In this document: one piece after another, positions 46,510-54,941 of the stretch
Position numbering within the stretch: the first letter of the stretch is position 1
Layout: every line of letters starts with the position of its first letter
Source: Candidatus Woesearchaeota archaeon
GTDB lineage: Archaea > Nanobdellota > Nanobdellia > Woesearchaeales > JABGUJ01
Length of the DNA: 64,000 nt
Direction: 5' to 3'
NCBI GenBank assembly: GCA_018646625.1
Contig: JABGUJ010000003.1
Span: forward strand, 268,355-332,354
Program-made: the position numbers and the translations under genes
The notes under the pieces: model-generated
What the model saw: the letters and a program-made list of their open reading frames with translations, nothing else
Told to the model about the DNA's origin: nothing
The model's database searches: none

Positions 46510-47691
46510 TTACCTCGCATCTACTCCATAAGTATGTTGATATCGTTCAAACTGACCGTGCGTTCCTGCAGGCAACTGCTGCATAACATCATCAACCTTT
46601 AGTTCAATACCATGTTCACGCACTGCATCAATCATTGCAGTAATTCCTAAAACACTGCTAACGAACATATGGCGATTTTGATCTAGGAACTCTCCAATAG
46701 CATCGTCCCCTCTAACACCATGCTGCACAGTACTCGTATCTCCTGGAACAGTATAAACAGGACCACACTGTTCTCGATCTACAAAAATATAAACACCAGA
46801 TGCTTGAACATCATCAACTCCTCGTCGAAAAGCTTCTTCAGTTACTAAACCCATAGCATCAACTTTTGTTTTCATAGAAGTACCAACATCATCAATAATC
46901 GCAGGTCGATCTCCAGAAACAAATGATAAACCATCATCAAGAGAATAAGGCATTCTCATAGTACCAAAAGGTGTTGCGCCTTGATCTTCCAGAACTCGTC
47001 CAAAATCAACAACTCGGTCAGGAGTAGTATACAAAGAATTATGAACAATCATAACAGTTCTTCCCTTAGGTTTAACACCAACATATTGAACATTACCTTT
47101 AAACCCGGTTTCATCACCATGAGTCTTTGCAACTAATCGATCATAAGCAAAGCCAACATCCATTCCACGCCGACGTGCAAGTTCTGAAGCAACAGCAACA
47201 GCCAAAACACTCGACTCAGGAGAAGGAGAAGCAATCAAATCAACATCGTGATCAACAATATTAGAAACAACATCATCTAAATGTTCTCCAACAACTTCAG
47301 CCATACCTTTACCAGTATGATGTGGATTAAAAACCAATCTGCCAGAAACTTTATCATCAAAAACAAAAGGCAAATTGATATCATGATTATGGTATAGAGA
47401 TAAAGCAGTTGCAGTTGCAATTGCATTACCTTTGTAAGCAGGACCAAACAAGTGAGTAATCAAAGTACCGCCTTCAATATCTGCAGCAATCATTTCAGCG
47501 AAAGCATCGCCCATAATATTAACTAAACTACCAGTATTAAACGCACCGGCGTTAAAAAAATACGGTGTAGTTCTACCGTCTTTTAAGTTCAAAGTACTCT
47601 CAGCCCCAGGATCTTCCCAGTTACCTCTAAAAAACAAAGCACCAATCTTACAAGAAGTCCGCACTGCATCTAAAAAAGCATCATTAGCCAT
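46510..47691 (-). CDS. pyrE: Orotate phosphoribosyltransferase with a nested second PRTase-like domain
   Basis: 393 aa from ATG at 47691 (GGGTGAT upstream; TATA CTATATATAG at about 47723). It attaches ribose phosphate from PRPP to orotate. The N-terminal half of OPRT is clear (YFFNAGAFNTG, LFGPAYKGNAIATATA, LPFVFDDK). The PRPP loop comes only at about residue 265 (PAIIDDVGTSMKTK) and the C-terminal strand VYIFVDREQ after it. The extra 130 residues or so between them look like a degenerate OPRT-like unit (LARRRGMDVGFAYDRLVAKTHGDETG, then VMIVHNSLYTT in the PRPP-loop position). Normal OPRT is about 200 aa. Confidence 0.85.
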   Translation of the reverse strand: MANDAFLDAVRTSCKIGALFFRGNWEDPGAESTLNLKDGRTTPYFFNAGAFNTGSLVNIMGDAFAEMIAADIEGGTLITHLFGPAYKGNAIATATALSLYHNHDINLPFVFDDKVSGRLVFNPHHTGKGMAEVVGEHLDDVVSNIVDHDVDLIASPSPESSVLAVAVASELARRRGMDVGFAYDRLVAKTHGDETGFKGNVQYVGVKPKGRTVMIVHNSLYTTPDRVVDFGRVLEDQGATPFGTMRMPYSLDDGLSFVSGDRPAIIDDVGTSMKTKVDAMGLVTEEAFRRGVDDVQASGVYIFVDREQCGPVYTVPGDTSTVQHGVRGDDAIGEFLDQNRHMFVSSVLGITAMIDAVREHGIELKVDDVMQQLPAGTHGQFERYQHTYGVDAR

Positions 47692-47777
47692 TATATCACC
47701 CAAGAAAAACATAGGGCAAATACTATATATAGTTTGTTTTGTCCATAGACGGTGACAAATTAAATATAAAGAAAGTA

Positions 47778-48266
47778 TTATAAAGTTTCAGACGACTCTA
47801 ATTTCAACAATTTGTTATCACTAAATTCTTCATCAATTTTAACACAATACTCTTCTATTCTATCCATCATAGAATTCACTAAATATTGCCTTATTCCTTT
47901 TCGAAAAATATCACCAACAGGTTGACACTCAGTAATTCTATATTTATTTTTCACCTTCTCAACAAGAAACAACGCTCTCAACCGTTTCAATTGTCTTCTG
48001 ATATTAGAACCAGCAACACCACTCAACACAAGATTATGTTCTTCTCTGTATGCAGTAACCAATTCACGTATTTGTTCACTGCTGATTGCATCACCAAACA
48101 TCAATAAAACATAAAGAATATCCACAACAACATCTCGCGAATCACCAGGCTGCAACAAGCCAAGAGATAGACATAATTTTTTAACCAGCTCCCGCTTCTT
48201 TAACCTACTTGGTTTTTCGTACTTCCTTAATGTAACCTCAGAAAGAGGCAACTCTTTTATCGCCAT
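47778..48266 (-). CDS. Winged-helix-like protein, probable regulator
   Basis: 162 aa from the internal ATG at 48266, which has a G-rich ribosome binding site (GGGTG) upstream; GTG/ATG codons further up are possible. The N-terminal MAIKELPLSEVTLRKYEKP is followed by a wHTH-like module (about 22-115): helices ELVKKLCLSLGLL and VVVDILYVLLMFGDAISSEQIRELV, a recognition helix NIRRQLKRLRALFL and a wing VEKVKNKYRITE. The C-terminus is helical. Assignment rests on pattern only. Confidence 0.6.
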   Translation of the reverse strand: MAIKELPLSEVTLRKYEKPSRLKKRELVKKLCLSLGLLQPGDSRDVVVDILYVLLMFGDAISSEQIRELVTAYREEHNLVLSGVAGSNIRRQLKRLRALFLVEKVKNKYRITECQPVGDIFRKGIRQYLVNSMMDRIEEYCVKIDEEFSDNKLLKLESSETL

Positions 48267-48311
48267 AACAACACCCAATATCACCCCAAGACGTTGGTGT
48301 TAAGTGCATGA

Positions 48312-48431
48312 TCAGAAAAATGATTCTCCTTTAGGTTGCCATCTAAATTGATTCATGAAATCATTACTATCTGCAACATACTGTGCTTGATCACAACTTT
48401 CTTTTCTCTCGGCATCAAAAAAAACAATCAT
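48312..48431 (-). CDS. Short protein (39 aa), function unknown
   Basis: ATG at 48431 is preceded by an ideal GAGGTGA (48438-48444, 6-nt spacing) and, further up, by a TATA box (ATATTTAAAG, about 48466-48476). The product starts MIVFFDAERKESCDQ and ends PKGESFF. It lies 45 nt before the wHTH gene on the same strand and may be co-transcribed. No motif is recognised. The ribosome binding site and promoter are the main reasons to believe it. Confidence 0.5.
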   Translation of the reverse strand: MIVFFDAERKESCDQAQYVADSNDFMNQFRWQPKGESFF

Positions 48432-48487
48432 ATCAATTCACCTCAAGAATAAGAACACCAAAATCCTTTAAATATCTCACACGACCA

Positions 48488-48505
48488 ACTGTCCAGTGTC
48501 CAGTG
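48488..48505. repeat. Short motif shared with 62381-62398
   Basis: ACTGTCCAGTGTCCAGTG, containing a tandem GTCCAGT. It matches 17 of 18 bases at 62381-62398, and the flanks (CGAC before it) also agree. It lies between two divergent promoters, upstream of the HEPN/MNT module. Confidence 0.6.
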
Positions 48506-48559
48506 AATAGACGCGCTAAAACCACAAGATTTAAATAAGATGTTATTATAAAATAACAC

Positions 48560-49120
48560 ATGTCACAAAAAAATAACATAAATCCATTCAAAAAAAGCAC
48601 CGAAAAAATACTATCAATAATCTTCACACATCCAAATAGAACCTTCCATGTAAGAAATTTAGCAAGACTAGCAAACCTTTCAACCACTTCAGTAACTAAA
48701 GCCATTAAAGATCTTGAATCATTAAAAATAGTTAAAGTAGAAAGCACAGACATAACAAAGAACATAAAAGCAAATCTAGAATCTGATTCGTTCACAAGAT
48801 ACAAAAGAATTCTAAATCTTCACCAAATAGAAAAAAACAAACTAACTGAAATAATAACAAATGAACTAAATCCCTCAGCCATAGTCCTATTCGGATCATA
48901 CGCAAAAGGCGAAGACATAGAAGAAAGCGACATAGATATAGTCACCATAAGTAACAAAAAAAGTACAAAAGAACTCGAAAAAAGTTTAGAAAAAACTGAG
49001 AAAGCATTAAAAAGAAAAATAAGTTTACAAATACTACCCTCCTTGGAAAAGAGCTCAAAAGAGTTCAAAAATGCAATAATAAACGGAATTGTGCTTCAAG
49101 GATATATCAAAGTAGTATGA
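48560..49120 (+). CDS. MNT nucleotidyltransferase with N-terminal winged helix (antitoxin-like)
   Basis: 186 aa. A wHTH (about 10-75: KILSIIFTHPNRTFHVRNLAR, LSTTSVTKAIKDLESLK) precedes a minimal nucleotidyltransferase domain with GSYAKGEDIEESDIDIV (about 110-126). MNT proteins paired with HEPN RNases modify the toxin by adding AMP residues. The TATA box TTTAAATAA lies at about 48531, 27 nt before the ATG. ATGA overlap with the HEPN gene. Confidence 0.87.
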   Translation: MSQKNNINPFKKSTEKILSIIFTHPNRTFHVRNLARLANLSTTSVTKAIKDLESLKIVKVESTDITKNIKANLESDSFTRYKRILNLHQIEKNKLTEIITNELNPSAIVLFGSYAKGEDIEESDIDIVTISNKKSTKELEKSLEKTEKALKRKISLQILPSLEKSSKEFKNAIINGIVLQGYIKVV

Positions 49121-49575
49121 TAAACTCATTTGACAATTATCTAAAGCAAGGAAAAGCAAAAAGAAAAACCCCAGACCCTGAAGAAGCAGAAGCTCTAATA
49201 AAACAATCACAAGAAAGAATAAACTACATCAAAAACAATAAAATAAACAAAACAACCGCAAAATTCATTCTAGAAGATTCATACGAAGCAATAAGAGAGT
49301 CATCACAATCACTTATGTCAATAAAAGGATTCAAACCATACAGTCATGAAGCCACAATAAGTTTTATCAAAGAAAATCATAAAGAGTTTACAGAAGAAGA
49401 GATAAATACAATAAATCAATTAAGAATCATGCGAAACAACTCGATCTATAAAGCTCAACCCATTAATAAAAAAGACGCAGAACAAGCACTGGATTTCGCA
49501 ATCAAATTCACTAAAAAGGCCAAAATTACCTTAAGAAATACAGCTGTTGCTTCTTGTGATGCTTTTTCTTCTTAA
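49117..49575 (+). CDS. HEPN-domain protein (toxin-like partner of the MNT)
   Basis: 152 aa, all helical. The N-terminal region has coiled-coil character (EEAEALIKQSQERINYIK), then the HEPN core FILEDSYEAIRESSQSLMSIKGFKPYSHEATISFI and IMRNNSIYKAQPI. The usual catalytic R-x4-6-H of RNase HEPNs appears as R-N-N-S-I-Y, with Tyr in place of His, as in many archaeal HEPN proteins. Its last 50 bases overlap the convergent gene at 49526. Confidence 0.85.
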   Translation: MINSFDNYLKQGKAKRKTPDPEEAEALIKQSQERINYIKNNKINKTTAKFILEDSYEAIRESSQSLMSIKGFKPYSHEATISFIKENHKEFTEEEINTINQLRIMRNNSIYKAQPINKKDAEQALDFAIKFTKKAKITLRNTAVASCDAFSS

Positions 49576-49789
49576 CAAAAAAACGAAGACGTACTAAATC
49601 GTATGCAGCCGCAATAGTAAAAACAACCTGCAACACAATAAAAATCCAGTTTTTCAAGCTCAAACTGTATATCGCAAGACAAAACCCTCCAAAAACATAA
49701 AGAATATCCTGTACTCGTCTTTCTCTATCAATTATACCAATAATTATCAAGACCAAGCCAAGAATTCCAAACATCTCTGCATACATCAT
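49526..49789 (-). CDS. Small three-TM membrane protein
   Basis: 87 aa with hydrophobic helices at about 6-20, 30-45 and 48-66 and a basic tail (FFVKKKKHHKKQQ). ERRVQDILY between TM1 and TM2 suggests a cytoplasmic loop. It overlaps the end of the HEPN gene by 50 nt on the other strand. No function can be assigned. Confidence 0.6.
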   Translation of the reverse strand: MMYAEMFGILGLVLIIIGIIDRERRVQDILYVFGGFCLAIYSLSLKNWIFIVLQVVFTIAAAYDLVRLRFFVKKKKHHKKQQLYFLR

Positions 49790-49827
49790 ACTATAGAAAT
49801 CACAAATTGCATTTAAAAAAGTAACTA

Positions 49828-50256
49828 TTAGAACTTAATCTTCTTCTCTAAAAACACAAAACAAGTACCTATGGCAATAGCGATAAAGAAAGCCAAAATC
49901 ACCTTATACACAAAGAACATCACTCCAAAATAACTAGATTCTAAAAACAATCTCATAGGACCAATCATTGCTTGCCCAGTAATAAACGCAGCAACAATAC
50001 TCAAAGGCAAACCCTTCTTCTTAAAATCTTTAAGTAAAGGCAAGAAAGCCATCAAAGGACCAGGAGTCATTATACCAACAGCCGATGCTTTAGCAATATT
50101 ACTTTCACTCTCCTTAAACTTACTAGAAATTTTTCTATGAGATAAATAACCTTTAACAACTTGAGACGCTACGACCGCCACAATCAAAATTGGCAAGACT
50201 TTTACAAATTTAATAATGGAAGTTACTAAAATGTCATTAACAACACCGTCAATCAT
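49828..50256 (-). CDS. Half-size permease of the DUF318/ArsP-like family (second subunit)
   Basis: 142 aa with four TM helices (about 15-32, 55-75, 85-105, 112-135). The conserved reentrant segment reads GIMTPGPLMAFLPLLKDFKKKGLPLSIVAAFITGQAMIGP, which corresponds to one half of COG0701 permeases. It is coupled to the upstream partner by a 4-nt overlap. Substrate unknown. Confidence 0.72.
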   Translation of the reverse strand: MIDGVVNDILVTSIIKFVKVLPILIVAVVASQVVKGYLSHRKISSKFKESESNIAKASAVGIMTPGPLMAFLPLLKDFKKKGLPLSIVAAFITGQAMIGPMRLFLESSYFGVMFFVYKVILAFFIAIAIGTCFVFLEKKIKF

Positions 50257-50666
50257 AGTAACACCTCCATAACAAATCCACCAATAGAAATAAACACAAT
50301 ACTCAACAATAATCTAACTGTAAAATACTTCAAACCAAAGAACTTGGCTTCCATAACATCTCCAATGATATTTTCACAGATAACTTCTCCAGCAATTAAC
50401 GCAAAAATAACACCAATAGAAGCACCTTTAGTGAACAAAGCAAATGCAACAGGATAAGTAGCATAACGAGGAATAGGCAATACAACCCCAATAAACGCAG
50501 CCAAAGGTACCGCAATAAACAAATTATCCCCTAAAACTGCAAAGATAAAGTCACTAGGAATAAATCTCTCAATCAGTACAGCAACTACGACCGATAAGAA
50601 AAATATTGGCAAAAGAAACTTGAATTCCTTGATTGATCCTTCAAAAACCCTCTTAAAAGCATACAT
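50253..50666 (-). CDS. Half-size permease of the DUF318/ArsP-like family (first subunit)
   Basis: 137 aa, four TM helices. The segment VLPIPRYATYPVAFALFTKGASIGVIFALIAGEVIC mirrors the reentrant motif of the second subunit, so the two proteins look like the halves of one inverted-repeat permease encoded separately. ArsP-type family members export organoarsenicals or other solutes; the usual Cys-rich site is absent. Confidence 0.72.
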   Translation of the reverse strand: MYAFKRVFEGSIKEFKFLLPIFFLSVVVAVLIERFIPSDFIFAVLGDNLFIAVPLAAFIGVVLPIPRYATYPVAFALFTKGASIGVIFALIAGEVICENIIGDVMEAKFFGLKYFTVRLLLSIVFISIGGFVMEVLL

Positions 50667-50765
50667 AGTATAGAAACCTCTTACACCCTATAAAAAGATT
50701 ATGAATAAAAATAACAAAACTCTTTTAAACCAAGATAACTAAATATCCACATACTAACTCAAGAG

Positions 50766-51668
50766 GTGATTCCAACGGGATACACAAACGCACTATTGAT
50801 TCTACCATTTGATCATAGAGGTTCTTTCGCAAAGACATTATTGGGTTTCAAACCCCCTTTGACAAGAGCAGAGAAGAAAACGATTTCTGATATGAAAGAA
50901 ATGGTTTACAAAGGATTCCTCAAAGCCAGATCAAAAAGAAAAGATAAAGCAAGCTACGGAATTCTGGTTGATGAAGAATACGGATCAAAAATTCTTAAAG
51001 ACGCTAACAAAAGAGGCATCATCACAGCATGCCCCGTAGAAAAAAGCGGACAGAAGGAATTCATGTTCGATTTTGGAAACAAATTCAGAGAACATATTAG
51101 AAAAGTAAATCCATCAATCGTAAAAGTATTAGTTAGATACAATCCAACAAACAATAAAGAATCTAACAAAAGGCAACTAAAACGATTACACACATTATCT
51201 ACGTTCTGCCATAAAGAAAAATACAAATTAATGTTTGAACTACTTGTACCGCCAAGCGAAAAAGATCTAAAAAAGTGTAAGACAGCAGAAAAATATGATA
51301 CAACACTAAGATTAGATCGAACAGTAAAGGCAATCAAAGAAGTACAAACCAAAGTTCATCCAGACATATGGAAACTAGAAGGTTTCGCAGGTCCAAAGTG
51401 GAAAAAAATAATTGCTCAAGTTAAAAAACAAGATACAAAAGAAGGAATAATAGTTTTAGGTCGTGGTGCTGACAAAGAAAAGGTTAAGAAATGGCTTATA
51501 GGCGCAGACCAATACAAACAAATAGTGGGCTTTGCAGTCGGAAGAACAGTTTTCTTTAAACCATTAGAAGACTACAAAAACAAAAAGATAACAAAAACTC
51601 AAGCGATAGACAGAATTGCAAAACGTTACGGATCATTCATCAATCTATGGAAGAAATACAGAAAATGA
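50766..51668 (+). CDS. Class I aldolase-like protein (DUF2090, IolC C-terminal/LacD type)
   Basis: 300 aa from a GTG start 25 nt after a TATA-like CTAAATATCC, so probably leaderless. The family opening LLILPFDHRGSF is present, followed by YGILVDEEYGSKIL, KVLVRYNPTNN, KLMFELLVP, WKLEGFAG and VGFAVGRTVFFKPL, a TIM-barrel pattern related to tagatose-bisphosphate aldolase. The Schiff-base lysine is probably in DIWKLEG or VKVLVRY. The aldol substrate is unknown. ATGA overlap with the phosphatase downstream suggests a two-step pathway. Confidence 0.82.
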   Translation: MIPTGYTNALLILPFDHRGSFAKTLLGFKPPLTRAEKKTISDMKEMVYKGFLKARSKRKDKASYGILVDEEYGSKILKDANKRGIITACPVEKSGQKEFMFDFGNKFREHIRKVNPSIVKVLVRYNPTNNKESNKRQLKRLHTLSTFCHKEKYKLMFELLVPPSEKDLKKCKTAEKYDTTLRLDRTVKAIKEVQTKVHPDIWKLEGFAGPKWKKIIAQVKKQDTKEGIIVLGRGADKEKVKKWLIGADQYKQIVGFAVGRTVFFKPLEDYKNKKITKTQAIDRIAKRYGSFINLWKKYRK

Positions 51669-52360
51669 ATGATAAAATCAAATTAGTATTTTTTGACATG
51701 GAAGGCACCATTTTCAAGAAAGTCTACAAAGATGCCAAAGGCAACACAGCCCCAAGTGCGTGGTGTCTCCTAGCAGAACACTTAGGTGAGCAAGCTCTTA
51801 AAGACGAAGAAATCAACAAAGATAAATGGAATAACAAAGAGTACGCAGGCTATGTTGAATGGATGGAAGACACCATCAGAATCCATAAAAAATATGGCCT
51901 AGACAAAGAATTCTTTGAAAATGTGATTAACCAAATAGAATATCATCCTGGTGTAAAAGAAACATTCTTAGAACTAAAAAAACGAGGAATAAGAACTTCC
52001 CTAATATCAGGAGGATTCAAAGCACAATCTGACAGAGCACAAAAAGATCTTAAAATCAATCATGCATTCGCTGCTTGCGAATATTTCTGGGACGACGATG
52101 GAAAACTTCTACATTGGAACCTCCTCCCTTGCGATTATGAAGGTAAAGCAGATTTCATGGAATTAATCATAAAAGAACACGGCTTAAAGAAAAACGAATG
52201 CGCATTTGTCGGCGATGGAAAGAACGATATTTTTCTTGCAAAAGAAGTAGGACTCTCAATAGCTTTCAACGGCCCTAGAGAACTACAAGATGCCTGCACT
52301 CATTCAATTAACCAAGAAAATGGCAATGAAGATTTCATAGAAGTTCTGAAATATCTATAA
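51665..52360 (+). CDS. HAD-superfamily phosphatase, phosphoserine-phosphatase-like
   Basis: 231 aa from ATG at 51665, overlapping the aldolase stop by 4 nt. HAD motifs: FFDMEGTIF (motif I; the second Asp is replaced by Glu as in some SerB-like enzymes), SLISGGF (motif II), a Lys near residue 150 (motif III) and FVGDGKNDIFLAKEVG (motif IV). A helical cap lies at about 20-90. It probably dephosphorylates the aldolase product or substrate. Confidence 0.85.
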   Translation: MNDKIKLVFFDMEGTIFKKVYKDAKGNTAPSAWCLLAEHLGEQALKDEEINKDKWNNKEYAGYVEWMEDTIRIHKKYGLDKEFFENVINQIEYHPGVKETFLELKKRGIRTSLISGGFKAQSDRAQKDLKINHAFAACEYFWDDDGKLLHWNLLPCDYEGKADFMELIIKEHGLKKNECAFVGDGKNDIFLAKEVGLSIAFNGPRELQDACTHSINQENGNEDFIEVLKYL

Positions 52361-52363
52361 AAA

Positions 52364-52969
52364 ATGAAAAGACAAACTAACTACTACATAGAAATTAGAT
52401 ACTTTGGAAAAGCTAAAGCCAAGTTCAAGCATTTAACTAGAGAAGTAGACAAAAAATTCAAACTGAAACCAGGCCACAAAGTACCACATATAACTTTAAT
52501 CCAACCATTCAAAACAGAAAACCAAAGAAAATTAGTTTCAGATTTCAAACGAATTTGCTCAAAATACAAATTAATGAAATTCACAGTTGACGGAATAGGT
52601 GTGTTTCCCTTCTTTGTTGTTTTTGCAAGAGTAAAACCTGAAAAAGAATTAATCAGATTCCGGCACCATTTGATGAATATCCTCAAACCCTACTGTCGCA
52701 TAAAAGACGTTAATCGAGCATACAAACCACACACAACCATAGCTCTGAAAATGGGGTTCATCAAATTCTTCAGAATATGGATGTATTTGGTCTGTAAACC
52801 CAGAATTGTGTTCACTAATCACGTTATGAGAATCACCCTCTTGAAAGGCCAGAAAATCTTATATGAATATGATTTCACAAATCGTAGATTACTAAATCGG
52901 AGAAAAGCTAAGAGTAGAAAAGAATTATCTAAAACATTCAAAGGATTGAAAAGACACAAAAAGAAGTAG
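52364..52969 (+). CDS. 2H phosphoesterase (LigT/2'-5' RNA ligase-like)
   Basis: 201 aa, third gene of the aldolase operon (3-nt gap). Two H-x-T motifs, PHITLI (about residue 45) and PHTTIA (about 123), mark the 2H active site. Archaeal members ligate or cleave 2',5' or cyclic phosphodiester bonds in RNA. A basic C-terminal tail (RKAKSRKELSKTFKGLKRHK) would suit RNA binding. The link to the two carbohydrate-type genes upstream is not obvious. Confidence 0.85.
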   Translation: MKRQTNYYIEIRYFGKAKAKFKHLTREVDKKFKLKPGHKVPHITLIQPFKTENQRKLVSDFKRICSKYKLMKFTVDGIGVFPFFVVFARVKPEKELIRFRHHLMNILKPYCRIKDVNRAYKPHTTIALKMGFIKFFRIWMYLVCKPRIVFTNHVMRITLLKGQKILYEYDFTNRRLLNRRKAKSRKELSKTFKGLKRHKKK

Positions 52970-53097
52970 AATAATTACAAAAAACAGTTTAAAAACAACA
53001 TTTCTTCCAAAATAACTAAACAAACCATCAACAAAACCAAACAACCTACGACTTCTAACAAATAAAACACTTATTAACAAAACCAACAAACAAAGTA

Positions 53098-53688
53098 ATG
53101 AAACCAATAAGTTGGCAGAGAAAACTATTACTTTACGTAGTCACACACGCCACATTGTTCTCATCATTCTATCTATTAGGTGTACAAAACGCAGAAGAAA
53201 CTAGAAAAGCATACCACAGAGTTGTAGAAGGAGAAAAAGTCGAAGAAGGATTTAACAAGAACCCATACGGTGTAAAGTTACACTATGAGAGAAACGGAGA
53301 TGGACAAATCCAAGTATTCCTGCAGTATAATGATAGAGACACAATAAAAAGAAAAATCAACTCAGATCTAACCTGCGGCACAAACCAAGAAAACATAGAA
53401 TCAATAGTAGAAAAAGCCAGACAAAGCCCGCAGCAAGAATTAAATGAAACATTAGATTCACTAACCGGTGCAAGAAGAAGCATTTTTTCAGAAAGATACG
53501 ATAACCGACAACTAGAGCAAGGCTTTGCAGACATCGACGACATAGTATACACTGTAAACCCTAATGACAAAATAGAGACATTCTACAAATTGTCAGAAGA
53601 ACTTTATCCTATGACAGAACAACCTGGTCTTGTAGGACAAGGAAAACGTGCAATGAAACGCATCTCTGACTATTTGTTTAGTGAATAA
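53098..53688 (+). CDS. Membrane-anchored or secreted protein, function unknown
   Basis: 196 aa. An N-terminal hydrophobic helix (about 9-27, LLLYVVTHATLFSSFYLLGV) could be a signal anchor. The rest is soluble, charged and helical with no known motif. It is preceded by a 128-nt gap with no other gene and followed by the DUF4870 gene. Confidence 0.6.
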   Translation: MKPISWQRKLLLYVVTHATLFSSFYLLGVQNAEETRKAYHRVVEGEKVEEGFNKNPYGVKLHYERNGDGQIQVFLQYNDRDTIKRKINSDLTCGTNQENIESIVEKARQSPQQELNETLDSLTGARRSIFSERYDNRQLEQGFADIDDIVYTVNPNDKIETFYKLSEELYPMTEQPGLVGQGKRAMKRISDYLFSE

Positions 53689-53742
53689 CTACAAACCACA
53701 GAAACCTTTAAAAAGGGAAATAACTAAATCTAGGCTAAGGGG

Positions 53743-53769
53743 GTATTACAGTAATACTCTAAAAGGAGG
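53743..53769 (+). promoter_or_regulatory. Hairpin and strong ribosome binding site before the DUF4870-like gene
   Basis: GTATTA (53743-53748) pairs with TAATAC (53752-53757) around CAG, immediately followed by AAAGGAGGT (53761-53769). A TTTAAAAAGG box at about 53707 gives a leader of about 40 nt. The hairpin may influence access to the ribosome binding site. Confidence 0.4.
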
Positions 53770-53779
53770 TAGATTGATA

Positions 53780-54097
53780 ATGGCTAAAAAAAACGCTGGC
53801 GATGATCACATCATTGCATGTTTGTCTTATTTAGGAATTCTATTCTTAATTCCACTGTTAGCAAAAAAAGATAGTAAGTTTTGTATGTTTCACGCAAAAC
53901 AAGGACTTGCACTATTCATAGTATCTATTATAATTTCATTCCTAGGAATGATTCCACTACTTGGATGGTTCATAATCCTGCCACTAGGAATGTTATTTGT
54001 TTTAATCCTTGCAATCTGGGGAATAGTTGCAGCATTACAAGGAAAAGAAACTAAACTACCATTGATTGGATCTCTAGCAGAGAAATTCGATCTTTGA
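53780..54097 (+). CDS. DUF4870/Tic20-like small membrane protein
   Basis: 105 aa from ATG at 53780, 10 nt after GGAGGT; TTG at 53774 is also possible, and the longer in-frame extension is not supported. Three TM helices (about 12-27, 42-62, 66-88) with the family features HIIACLSYLGILFLIPLL, FCMFHAKQGLAL and IWGIVAALQGKE. The role of the family is not well established. Confidence 0.82.
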   Translation: MAKKNAGDDHIIACLSYLGILFLIPLLAKKDSKFCMFHAKQGLALFIVSIIISFLGMIPLLGWFIILPLGMLFVLILAIWGIVAALQGKETKLPLIGSLAEKFDL

Positions 54098-54140
54098 TAT
54101 TTTTATTTTTTTATTAAATTTTATCAGGGGGTCATAAAAC

Positions 54141-54941
54141 ATGAATAATAAACTATTAGTAGTACTATTCGCAGTTGTAATTGTTCTGATGTATGGATGT
54201 ACTCAAACTCCAGCAACAGAACCTCAAGAAACAGTTTCCGCAGAAATACCTGCAGAACCTGCACCAACAGAAACAGCACCAGAAGAACCTGTTCAAGCAG
54301 AAGCAACTGGCGCTAAAGATGTTCTAAAATCATTAGTTGGATCTAAACCTGACTATCTAGTCAAGTATACATTCAGTACAATAAGTGGTGGAGAAGAATT
54401 AGCAGGAACTCAAGCTCACTATATCAAAGGCGAAAACTTCAGAACTGATTCAGAGATTAGCATCGACGGTCAGAAAATGGTCTCCGCAACATACGTTCTT
54501 GATTCAAAGTTATACACTTGCTCAAAAACAATGGGTAACTGGATGTGTATGGAATTCCCTCAAATGGACGGAGAAGATACATCAACATTCGATCCTAGAG
54601 CAACAAACGAAGACTTTGCTGAAGAACTAGATAGCTGGTTTGTAGAAGAACTTCCTGACAGAACCATTGCAGAAGAAACGGCTAAATGCTTCTCAACAAC
54701 AATGGCAGAAGTAGCCTCACAAGAAACAGAGGTTTGCTATAGTTCAGAAGGTGTGCCTTTATACATCGGACATGTAAATCCTGATGGATCATACACACTT
54801 GAAGCAATTGAGTTCTCTAGAACTGTAAGTGATTCTGATTTCGAACTTCCTGCAGAACCTGAAGATTTCCCTATAATGGGTATGGGTGGCGAAGGAATGA
54901 CAGAAGAAGAACTTCAAGCAATGGCTGAGCAATACAGCTAA
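54141..54941 (+). CDS. Lipoprotein of unknown function
   Basis: 266 aa with CAGGGGG 9 nt upstream. Lipobox LMYGC (Cys 20) is followed by a Pro/Glu/Thr-rich spacer (about 22-58) and a beta-rich domain (about 65-240) with four Cys that could pair (TCSK, MCME, KCFS, VCYS). The fold may resemble LolA/LppX-like barrel lipoproteins, but identity is too low to say. An exposed outer-surface location is likely. Confidence 0.75.
   Translation: MNNKLLVVLFAVVIVLMYGCTQTPATEPQETVSAEIPAEPAPTETAPEEPVQAEATGAKDVLKSLVGSKPDYLVKYTFSTISGGEELAGTQAHYIKGENFRTDSEISIDGQKMVSATYVLDSKLYTCSKTMGNWMCMEFPQMDGEDTSTFDPRATNEDFAEELDSWFVEELPDRTIAEETAKCFSTTMAEVASQETEVCYSSEGVPLYIGHVNPDGSYTLEAIEFSRTVSDSDFELPAEPEDFPIMGMGGEGMTEEELQAMAEQYS

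Noticed and set aside
48285-48302. Imperfect palindrome ACCCCAA/TTGGTGT as an operator or attachment site
   Set aside because: It is short, has a mismatch and occurs only once; it is not distinguishable from chance.
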